Assembly (NCBI GenBank): GCA_024690425.1
Contig: JAILCT010000262.1
Span: 1 to 13,824 of the forward strand
Source of the DNA: Lachnospiraceae bacterium
Lineage (GTDB): Bacteria > Bacillota_A > Clostridia > Lachnospirales > Lachnospiraceae
Length of the DNA: 13,824 nt
Direction of reading: 5' to 3'
Shown: positions 7,691 to 13,824 of the stretch, piece after piece
Numbering within the stretch: the first letter of the stretch is position 1
How the letters are laid out: each line of letters starts with the position of its first letter
The notes under the pieces: generated by a model
The model's input: only the letters and a program-made list of their open reading frames with translations
Told to the model about the DNA's origin: nothing
Databases searched by the model: none
Translations under genes and position numbers: made by a program

Positions 7691-7739
7691 CAATGTGTCG
7701 AAAGAGACATACACTTTCTTAGAGGATAGGAGGAGTAAA

Positions 7740-8291
7740 ATGTTTAAATTCGGAGTAAAACACATTGTTGCAACAGGTATAGGAGCAGCCTTGTTCTTTG
7801 TTTTGGGAAGGTTTGTTGCGATACCGAGCGGAATCCCCGATACCAACATCTCACTTCAGTATGGTCTGCTGGCATTTATAGCTGCCGTGTTCGGACCTAT
7901 AGCGGGACTGCTGGCAGGTCTTATCGGACACTTCTTTATTGATTTTTCATACGGATGGGGCGTATGGTGGAGCTGGGTAATATCCTCAGCCGTTTTCGGA
8001 TGCATTGTCGGTGTGTTCGCAAGCAAGCTTAAGATTGATGAAGGTGAATTCGAGAAGTCAGGGATCATAAGGTTCAACATCGGTCAGGTGATCGCCCATA
8101 TTGTTTCCTGGGCTGTCATAGCGCCTGTTCTTGATATCCTGATCTACGCTGAACCGGCCAATAAGGTATTTGTCCAGGGCATTGTAAGCGCATTTGTTAA
8201 CATCGTGACCACGGCTGTTGTAGGAACACTTCTGTGCATAGCTTACGCAGCTGCCATCCCGAAGAAGGGAAGCCTTAAGGAAGAGGATTAA
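7740..8291 (+). CDS. UPF0397-type ECF transporter S component
   Basis: This is the 183-residue substrate-binding membrane subunit of an energy-coupling factor importer. The sequence has the UPF0397 family N-terminus (GIGAALFFVLGRFVAIPSGIPDTNI, about residues 13-37), several hydrophobic helices, and small-residue spacing in the first helix of the kind that contacts the T component. I choose ATG 7740 because a strong AGGAGG precedes it and family members begin at this point. An ATG in the same frame at 7668 would add 24 residues but lies inside the promoter and has no ribosome binding site. The A and T component genes follow with no gap and an 8-nt overlap, so the set is a dedicated (group I-like) ECF operon. 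The substrate cannot be read from sequence; related systems have been proposed to carry sulfur-amino-acid or vitamin-type compounds, and no riboswitch settles it here. Confidence 0.88.
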   Translation: MFKFGVKHIVATGIGAALFFVLGRFVAIPSGIPDTNISLQYGLLAFIAAVFGPIAGLLAGLIGHFFIDFSYGWGVWWSWVISSAVFGCIVGVFASKLKIDEGEFEKSGIIRFNIGQVIAHIVSWAVIAPVLDILIYAEPANKVFVQGIVSAFVNIVTTAVVGTLLCIAYAAAIPKKGSLKEED

Positions 8292-10028
8292 GTGGAAGAT
8301 AACGTTCTTCTTGAATTTAATAATTTCGGTTTTCAATACAATGCACAATCCACCCCGACGTTGCACAACATAAATTTTAAGCTGCGCCGGGGTGAGCGCA
8401 TTTTAATCGCAGGACCCTCAGGTTGCGGCAAGTCTACCCTGGTACACTGCATCAACGGTCTTATACCTTTTTCCTATAAGGGAGAGATGACCGGAAGCCT
8501 TAAGTTAAGGGGCCGTGAGACGAAGGAACTCAGCCTCTTTGAAATATCCAAGACCGTGGGTACGGTGCTGCAGGATTCGGATGCGCAGTTTGTCGGAATG
8601 ACAGTGGCTGAAGATATCGCGTTCGCTCTTGAGAATGACTGTGTGGGAGAACCCGATCTTCATGACCGGGTTAAAGAGGCTGCCGCAATGGTGGATATCG
8701 ACGGCTTTCTTACGCATGCACCGGGAGAACTGTCCGGAGGCCAGAAACAGAGGGTATCGGTTGCCGGTGTCCTGGTTGATGCCGTAGACATCCTGATATT
8801 TGACGAGCCTCTTGCTAACCTTGATCCGGCGACGGGTAAACAGGCCATCGAACTTATTGACAGGATGCAGAAGGAAACAGGTGCTGCCGTTATAATCGTT
8901 GAACACAGGCTTGAGGATGTCCTTCACCGGAGTGTGGACAGGATAGTCCTTATGTCGGAAGGATCCGTAATGGCAGATATGCCTGCCGATGAATTACTGT
9001 CCGGCTCCCTGCTTGCACAGTGCGGGATAAGGGAACCCCTCTATATTACGGCGCTCAAATATGCGGGAGTTGGGATAGTTCCCGATAAGAAACCCGCTTC
9101 GATAAGGACGATAGAGCTTGATGAAGAAGATAAGGCAGCTGTCCGCAGCTGGTACAGGAATTCGGGAGTTACATCAGAAAGCTCGCTTCCGGATGAGCTT
9201 CTAAGGATCGATAAGCTTGACTTTACCTATGATACGGGTAAGGTTCATGCGCTAAGGGACATATCCCTTGAGATAAAAAAGGGTGAGATGACGGCGATCG
9301 TCGGTACCAACGGAGCCGGAAAGTCAACACTTGCCAAGGTGATATGCGGATTTGAGAAGGAATCATCGGGAACGATATATTATAAAGGGAGCGATATCGC
9401 GGACCTTACCATCAGGGAGAGAGCCGAGAAGATCGGTTACGTGATGCAGAATCCCAACCAGATGATATCCAAGGTATTTCTGTATGATGAGGTGGCACTG
9501 GGACTGAGGAACAGGGGTGTACCCGAGAGTGAGATCGAGGACAGGGTTGAGAAGGCACTAAGAACGTGCGGCTTATGGAGAATGCGCAAGTGGCCCATTT
9601 CGGCCCTTTCCTACGGACAGAAGAAGAGAGCCACGATCGCATCGATACTTACGCTCGAACCTGAGATGATAATCCTTGATGAGCCGACCGCAGGACAGGA
9701 TTACAGGCATTATACGGAAATAATGGAATTCCTTAATGAACTTAACGGAATGGGTATCACTGTCCTTATGGTAACACATGATATGCATCTCATGCTTGAA
9801 TATGCTGACAGGGCCATAGTATTCTCGCATGGCAGGATAATAGCCGATGACAGGTGTTATAATATCCTTACGGATGAAGACATCATACGTGAAGCTTCAC
9901 TTAAGGAGACGTCGCTTTATGAGCTTGCGGTCAAATGCGGTATAGGAGACGGCACGGATTTTGTAAAGAACTTCATAGGCTACGAAAGAAATAACATGCG
10001 TACAGGGGAGGTGGATGTAAATGACTAA
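8292..10028 (+). CDS. ECF transporter ATPase, two fused ABC domains
   Basis: This 578-residue fusion of two ABC ATPases powers the ECF importer. The first domain has Walker A GPSGCGKST (41-49), signature LSGGQKQR (147-154), Walker B ending DEP (171-173) and switch His205. The second has Walker A GTNGAGKST (338-346), signature LSYGQKKR (439-446), Walker B ILDEP (461-465) and His496. A linker of about 60 residues joins them. The second signature carries Tyr instead of the first Gly, common in this fused family. The start is GTG, directly after the S-component stop, with an AGGAAGAGG-like ribosome binding site in the end of that gene; no upstream ATG in the same frame is possible without losing the operon junction. 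The last 8 nt overlap the T-component gene, indicating translational coupling. Both catalytic sites look intact. Confidence 0.95.
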   Translation: MEDNVLLEFNNFGFQYNAQSTPTLHNINFKLRRGERILIAGPSGCGKSTLVHCINGLIPFSYKGEMTGSLKLRGRETKELSLFEISKTVGTVLQDSDAQFVGMTVAEDIAFALENDCVGEPDLHDRVKEAAAMVDIDGFLTHAPGELSGGQKQRVSVAGVLVDAVDILIFDEPLANLDPATGKQAIELIDRMQKETGAAVIIVEHRLEDVLHRSVDRIVLMSEGSVMADMPADELLSGSLLAQCGIREPLYITALKYAGVGIVPDKKPASIRTIELDEEDKAAVRSWYRNSGVTSESSLPDELLRIDKLDFTYDTGKVHALRDISLEIKKGEMTAIVGTNGAGKSTLAKVICGFEKESSGTIYYKGSDIADLTIRERAEKIGYVMQNPNQMISKVFLYDEVALGLRNRGVPESEIEDRVEKALRTCGLWRMRKWPISALSYGQKKRATIASILTLEPEMIILDEPTAGQDYRHYTEIMEFLNELNGMGITVLMVTHDMHLMLEYADRAIVFSHGRIIADDRCYNILTDEDIIREASLKETSLYELAVKCGIGDGTDFVKNFIGYERNNMRTGEVDVND

Positions 10029-10848
10029 CCTCTTTAACTATATCGATAGGCCATCCCCCATACACTCGCTTACCGGAGCGACCAAGTTCGTGTGCCTTAT
10101 GCTGTGGAGCTTTGCGGCAATGTCAACATATGACACACGTATGCTTGTCGGAATGTCGGCCGCCAGCATCATCCTTTTTTACATAGGCAGGATACGTCTT
10201 AAGGATGTATCGTTTATGTTAGGCTTTACCCTGGTGTTTCTTGCAATCAACAGTATATGCATATATCTGTTTTCACCAAGACACGGAACCGAGATATACG
10301 GAACCTGTACATTCCTGTTTGGGATGAGCGGAAGGTATGCACTGACAGCTGAACAGTTATTCTACCATCTGAACTATGTACTTAAGTTCACGGCTACGAT
10401 CCCGGTGGTCCTTCTTTTTGTGACGACGACCAATCCCAGTGAATTCGCGGCTTCCCTGAATAAGATAGGTGTGAAGTATTCGGTCGCCTATTCGGTGGCA
10501 CTGGCCCTTCGATATATTCCCGATATACAGAGGCAGTATCATGAAATAAGCCAGGCCGGTCAGGCACGCGGGATCGAGATGACCAAAAAGACGACACTTA
10601 TAAACAGGCTTAAGGCAGCTTCGGGAATACTGATACCCCTGATACTTACCAGCATGAACCATATAGAGGTGATATCGAATGCCATGGAACTCAGGTGCTT
10701 TGGAAAGAACAGGAAGCGGACATGGTATATGGCACGTCCCTTCAGGCTGGCTGATTATACGGCCATGATCCTGTGCGGAGCCTTAGTCGTTCTTGCATTT
10801 GGCCTTAATAAACTCAATGGGGGGAGATATTACAATCCCTTCACATAA
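10021..10848 (+). CDS. ECF transporter T component (EcfT/CbiQ family)
   Basis: This 275-residue transmembrane coupling subunit links the ATPases to the S component. About five or six hydrophobic segments are visible. The cytoplasmic coupling motifs are QARG (181-184), in the usual place before a helical turn, and a second, altered box ELRCFG (223-228), where most EcfT proteins have an ARG-type triplet; Arg is kept but the flanking Ala and Gly are not. The ATG overlaps the end of the ATPase gene by 8 nt and has a GGGGAGGTGG ribosome binding site. The opening residues (NYIDRPSPIHSL) resemble the IDPRTKL-type start of EcfT proteins. No clear terminator with a T run follows. Confidence 0.92.
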   Translation: MTNLFNYIDRPSPIHSLTGATKFVCLMLWSFAAMSTYDTRMLVGMSAASIILFYIGRIRLKDVSFMLGFTLVFLAINSICIYLFSPRHGTEIYGTCTFLFGMSGRYALTAEQLFYHLNYVLKFTATIPVVLLFVTTTNPSEFAASLNKIGVKYSVAYSVALALRYIPDIQRQYHEISQAGQARGIEMTKKTTLINRLKAASGILIPLILTSMNHIEVISNAMELRCFGKNRKRTWYMARPFRLADYTAMILCGALVVLAFGLNKLNGGRYYNPFT

Positions 10849-10855
10849 ACCCTAT

Positions 10856-10876
10856 AGAAGTGTAACAATCACTTCT
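10856..10876 (+). promoter_or_regulatory. Inverted repeat at the ecfT end / STAS promoter
   Basis: AGAAGTG (10856-10862) and CACTTCT (10870-10876) are perfect 7-bp inverted repeats around taacaat. There is no T run after them, so they make a poor terminator. The right arm touches the -35 box of the STAS promoter (starting at 10876), a typical operator position. Either reading is possible. Confidence 0.4.
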
Positions 10877-10904
10877 TGATATAAAGGTAATTATTTGGTA
10901 TATT
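10876..10904 (+). promoter_or_regulatory. Sigma-A-type promoter for the STAS gene
   Basis: TTGATA (10876-10881, five of six consensus bases), a 17-nt spacer and TATATT (10899-10904, five of six) lie 41 nt before the STAS ATG. This is the best-matching full promoter in the window. With no terminator downstream it could also drive the next gene and uvrA. Confidence 0.68.
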
Positions 10905-10945
10905 CTAATATGTAACTATATTATCAAAGAATGTGAGGTGTAATT

Positions 10946-11245
10946 ATGCTTAACATTAACAAGGAAACTAACGGAACAGCTCTTAAGATAACACTTGAAG
11001 GAAGGCTGGATACAACAACCGCGCCACAGCTTGAAGAGGAGCTTAAGGGTGGACTTGACGGAATAACCGAGCTTGATTTTGAGATCAAGGATCTTCAGTA
11101 TATTTCATCGGCAGGCCTTCGCGTTCTTCTCTCTGCTCAGAAGATCATGAACAAGCAGGGCGACATGGTCGTACGCGGTGCCAATGATGACATCCGTGAG
11201 ATATTCGATGTTACCGGTTTTTCAGATATTTTGAAGATAGAATAG
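10946..11245 (+). CDS. STAS-domain anti-sigma-factor antagonist
   Basis: This 99-residue single-domain STAS protein belongs to the SpoIIAA/RsbV type, which binds an anti-sigma kinase when its serine is unphosphorylated. Visible are the N-terminal beta strands (ALKITLEGRLDTTTAPQLEEEL, residues about 12-33), the central LQYISSAGLRVLL segment (50-62) that carries the serine pair Ser54-Ser55 where the family is phosphorylated, and the end GANDDIREIFDVTGFSDILKI (about 78-98). The ATG has a good gaggtg ribosome binding site. It has its own promoter and is followed after 9 nt by a small protein that might be its partner. No sigma factor gene or clear RsbW-type kinase is adjacent, so the target is unknown. 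Confidence 0.93.
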   Translation: MLNINKETNGTALKITLEGRLDTTTAPQLEEELKGGLDGITELDFEIKDLQYISSAGLRVLLSAQKIMNKQGDMVVRGANDDIREIFDVTGFSDILKIE

Positions 11246-11254
11246 GATGGGATT

Positions 11255-11875
11255 ATGAGGGAACTATACGTAGACAACAGCGATGTCAAGGCGTCTGAAG
11301 CTCTGGCCCTGGCTGATAAATACATAAACGAAGAGGGAATTGAAGGCAAGACGGCGATACATATGCGCCTGATAACGGAAGAAACCCTTGGAATGCTCCG
11401 GGAGATGACCGGGGACTACGAAGCACTGCTCAAGTTCGACAAGGATGATTCGGGATACCATGTTATCCTTGCGGTAAAGACTGACATGAACCTTGATAAG
11501 AAGAGGGAACTTCTGTCGGTTTCAACGACCGGTAAGAATGCAGCGGCTGTAGGATTTATGGCTAAGGTCAAGGAAGTATACGAGAGTGCCATGGCCGGTT
11601 ATGACGAGACCGTCAAGCTCGCAAGGGAGTACGGCGGCTATGTCAATTACGGGTACATGGACGGAACACAGTCTATAAGCGATCCTCTTGCGTTAGGATA
11701 TCTGTCCTTCTGGTCATTGTCCAACTACAGGTCGGCACTTGGCGACGCAAGGGATGACTCGGATGATGCAAGGGATGAGTGGGATGAACTTGAGAAGTCG
11801 ATAGTTGCATCCATCGCCAAGGATGTGGTTGTCGGCGTGAAGAAGAATACGGTTGAGATGCGTATTACTTTGTAG
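11255..11875 (+). CDS. Unrecognised protein paired with STAS gene (possible degenerate GHKL ATPase)
   Basis: I do not firmly recognise this 206-residue protein. It is hydrophilic with no signal or membrane helix. Residues about 33-80 (IHMRLITEETLGMLREM, then an acidic patch and GYHVILAVKTDM) follow the pattern of an RsbW-like GHKL kinase around its N-box helix and next strand, but the N-box asparagine is replaced (Met47 by my alignment) and no DxGxG box is seen. Residues 164-177 hold a seven-residue duplication, DARDDSD followed by DARDEWD, encoded by near-identical DNA 21 nt apart. The start has a GGATGGG ribosome binding site. The 9-nt gap to the STAS gene implies co-expression and perhaps a physical partner role; uvrA follows 17 nt later. 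A coding role is well supported by codon use; the GHKL idea is only an inference. Confidence 0.8.
   Translation: MRELYVDNSDVKASEALALADKYINEEGIEGKTAIHMRLITEETLGMLREMTGDYEALLKFDKDDSGYHVILAVKTDMNLDKKRELLSVSTTGKNAAAVGFMAKVKEVYESAMAGYDETVKLAREYGGYVNYGYMDGTQSISDPLALGYLSFWSLSNYRSALGDARDDSDDARDEWDELEKSIVASIAKDVVVGVKKNTVEMRITL
11744..11785 (+). repeat. In-frame 21-nt tandem duplication
   Basis: gacgcaagggatga (11744-11757) recurs as gatgcaagggatga (11765-11778), 13 of 14 bases identical, period 21 nt. It encodes DARDDSD and DARDEWD in the STAS-linked protein. The unit is one heptad, so it would lengthen a charged helix by two turns. Confidence 0.7.
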
Positions 11876-11892
11876 GCCCTTACATTATTATC

Positions 11893-13824
11893 ATGGCAGT
11901 AAAGATCGACGGAAGAAAATATATAAGGATTCGTGGAGCGAGTGAGCATAATCTTAAGGGGATCGACATCGATATCCCCAGGGATCAGTTAGTGGTCCTT
12001 ACGGGGTTATCGGGATCCGGGAAGTCATCACTTGCTTTTGACACGATATATGCGGAGGGACAGCGAAGGTATATGGAGTCGCTGTCTTCTTATGCCAGGC
12101 AGTTTTTGGGACAGATGGAGAAACCGGAGGTTGAGAGTATAGAAGGCCTCCCTCCCGCCATTTCCATCGACCAGAAATCAACAAACAGGAACCCCAGGTC
12201 CACAGTGGGAACAGTGACGGAGATATATGATTATCTCCGCCTTTTGTATGCACGGATCGGGATACCCCATTGCCCCAACTGCGGAAGGGAAATAGTAAGG
12301 CAGACGGTAGATCAGATGGTTGATACCGTGATGGCACTCCCTGAGGGAACCAAATTCATGCTCCTTGCACCGGTAGTAAGAGGACGGAAGGGCCAGCATG
12401 AGAAGGTCTTTGACAGGGCAGCCAAGAGCGGATATGCCAGGGTGATGGTTGACGGGAACCAGTATGACCTGTCCGAGGAGATAAAGCTTGATAAAAATAT
12501 CAAGCACAATATAGAGATTATTGTGGACCGTCTTGTTGTACGTGAGGGGATCGAGAAGAGGCTTACGGATTCCCTTGAGAATGTACTCGAGCTGACGGAC
12601 GGTCTTGCCATAGTCGACATAGTTGACGGGGACAGCCTTAACTTTTCGCAGAGCTTTTCATGTCCCGACTGTAATATAAGCATTGATGAGATAGAACCCA
12701 GATCATTCTCCTTCAACAATCCCTTCGGAGCATGTCCTGTGTGTGCCGGACTGGGATATAAGATGGAATTCGATATAGACCTTATGATACCGGATCCGTC
12801 CCTGTCAATAGCACAGGGAGCCATAGCGGTAACCGGATGGCAGTCATGTACGGATCCCAAGAGCTTCACATATGCGACGCTCAGGGCGCTGTGCGAGGCG
12901 TATGATTTTGACCTGAATACTCCGTTTGAGAAGTATCCGGACAGGATAAAGGATGTTCTTATTAACGGTACCGGCGGCAATGAGATAAAGGTACGATATA
13001 AGGGACAGAGGGGCGAGGGAGTGTATGATGTCGCCTTCGACGGCCTTATTAAAAATGTGGAACGCAGATACCGCGAAACAGGCTCGGATGCAATGAAGGC
13101 CGAGTATGAATCCTTTATGAGGATAACACCCTGTAACGAGTGCGGGGGCAGGAGGCTCAAGCCCGGAGCGCTGGCTGTTACCGTTGGCGGTAAGAATATA
13201 TATGATATCACTACCTATTCGATAAACAGGGTATTGGAGTTCTTCAATGACCTTAAGCTGACAAAACAGCAGGAACTCATAGGTTCAAGAATAATAAAAG
13301 AGGTTAAGGGCCGATTGAGCTTTTTGGTCCAGGTGGGACTTGACTACCTTACACTGGGCAGGGCGACAGGTTCGTTATCTGGCGGAGAAGCACAGAGGAT
13401 AAGGCTAGCGACCCAGATAGGTTCCGGCCTTGTGGGTGTTGCATATATTCTGGACGAGCCCAGTATAGGACTCCATCAGAGGGACAATGACAAGCTCCTC
13501 AATGCCCTTAAGGACTTAAGGGACCTGGGCAATTCGCTGATAGTTGTCGAGCATGATGAGGATACCATGCTGGCGGCTGATTACGTGGTCGATATAGGAC
13601 CCGCGGCAGGTTCGCACGGAGGCGAAGTCATATGTGCCGGAACGGCCGCTGAGCTTATGAACAATCCCGATTCCATAACAGGACAGTATCTGTCCGGCAG
13701 GAAGTTCATCCCGGTTCCCGCTAAGCGCCGTAAACCTACGGGGTGGCTTAAGATAAAGGGCGCAGCCGAGAATAATCTTAAGAACATAGATGTTGATATC
13801 CCGCTCGGAGTCTTTACCTGTGTA
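11893..13824 (+). CDS. uvrA: UvrABC system protein A (damage-recognition ATPase), 3' truncated by window
   Basis: UvrA dimers find DNA lesions and load UvrB. The 644 codons present run to the window end with no stop; about 300 more residues are expected. In order: the start region IRGASEHNLKGIDIDIPRD, Walker A GLSGSGKSS (38-46), GQRRYMESLSSYARQFLGQM (about 56-75), a short CPNC pair (127-130), the UvrB-binding region, a zinc finger with Cys257, Cys260, Cys281 and Cys284, CNECGGRRLKPGALAV (414-429), signature LSGGEAQR (495-502) and ILDEPSIGLHQRDN (519-532). The sequence ends just before the second Walker A. ATG 11893 fits the family, but no good ribosome binding site precedes it (cccttacattattatc), and it lies only 17 nt after the previous gene, suggesting coupling to that gene. 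No SOS operator is seen nearby. Confidence 0.97.
   Translation, partial: MAVKIDGRKYIRIRGASEHNLKGIDIDIPRDQLVVLTGLSGSGKSSLAFDTIYAEGQRRYMESLSSYARQFLGQMEKPEVESIEGLPPAISIDQKSTNRNPRSTVGTVTEIYDYLRLLYARIGIPHCPNCGREIVRQTVDQMVDTVMALPEGTKFMLLAPVVRGRKGQHEKVFDRAAKSGYARVMVDGNQYDLSEEIKLDKNIKHNIEIIVDRLVVREGIEKRLTDSLENVLELTDGLAIVDIVDGDSLNFSQSFSCPDCNISIDEIEPRSFSFNNPFGACPVCAGLGYKMEFDIDLMIPDPSLSIAQGAIAVTGWQSCTDPKSFTYATLRALCEAYDFDLNTPFEKYPDRIKDVLINGTGGNEIKVRYKGQRGEGVYDVAFDGLIKNVERRYRETGSDAMKAEYESFMRITPCNECGGRRLKPGALAVTVGGKNIYDITTYSINRVLEFFNDLKLTKQQELIGSRIIKEVKGRLSFLVQVGLDYLTLGRATGSLSGGEAQRIRLATQIGSGLVGVAYILDEPSIGLHQRDNDKLLNALKDLRDLGNSLIVVEHDEDTMLAADYVVDIGPAAGSHGGEVICAGTAAELMNNPDSITGQYLSGRKFIPVPAKRRKPTGWLKIKGAAENNLKNIDVDIPLGVFTCV

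Noticed and set aside
7668..7739. Longer start for the ECF S component
   Set aside because: The ATG at 7668 lies between the -35 and -10 boxes of the promoter, lacks a ribosome binding site, and the extra residues are not hydrophobic or family-like.
7658..7739. Riboswitch upstream of the ECF transporter
   Set aside because: Most of the 82 nt is promoter; the transcribed leader of about 43 nt is too short and has only one weak 6-bp hairpin.
10849..10945. Rho-independent terminator after the T component
   Set aside because: The AGAAGTG/CACTTCT hairpin has no following T run, and its right arm abuts a promoter -35 box; an operator or coincidence is at least as likely.
12795..12806. Repeat-like tccgtccctgtc inside uvrA
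   Set aside because: It encodes PDPSLS, a normal conserved UvrA segment, and the inverted ends of the repeat are absent.
12312..13211. Long open frame on the minus strand opposite uvrA (299 codons)
   Set aside because: It lies wholly inside the conserved uvrA coding sequence, gives a low-complexity Ser-rich translation with no motifs, and has no ribosome binding site. It is a codon-bias shadow.

Overview
The window looks like a chromosomal segment of a low-to-mid GC Firmicute, most likely a clostridial Lachnospiraceae-type bacterium (Butyrivibrio or a relative; an inference from protein style and gene content, not a search). All recognised genes are on the + strand.

Layout. (1) Positions 1-1452 are the right end of what is probably an integrated element: the last 46 codons of one tyrosine recombinase, then a complete second tyrosine recombinase with a Tn916-type Int architecture. 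This stretch is visibly more AT-rich than the rest. (2) Positions 1453-1705 carry no gene but hold two hairpins, one terminator-like, and a spaced inverted repeat in front of uvrB. (3) 1706-3697 is uvrB (nucleotide excision repair). (4) 3713-7657 is a surface-glycan cassette: a GT2 polyprenyl-phosphate glycosyltransferase, an AlgI-like MBOAT O-acyltransferase and an AlgX/AlgJ-like SGNH (DHHW-type) membrane-anchored protein. The last two are the classic pair that passes acetyl groups across the membrane and attaches them to an extracytoplasmic glycan. (5) 7740-10848 is a complete three-gene ECF vitamin/metabolite transporter (UPF0397-type S component, fused double-ATPase A component, T component), with its own sigma-A-type promoter. 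(6) 10946-11875 is a STAS anti-sigma-factor antagonist plus a small unrecognised protein, behind a strong-looking promoter. (7) 11893 to the window end is uvrA, cut off by the window edge in its second ATPase half.

Thus uvrB and uvrA, commonly neighbours in Firmicutes, flank about 8.2 kb of envelope, transport and regulatory genes. uvrA follows the STAS pair by only 17 nt and may be co-transcribed with it.

The least expected structure is a 29-bp palindrome-ended repeat. One copy lies in the gap before the AlgX-like gene (6027-6055). A second, inverted copy, identical at 27 of 29 positions, sits in frame inside the MBOAT coding sequence (4691-4719). It looks like a dispersed REP/MITE-type element that has become protein-coding in one place.
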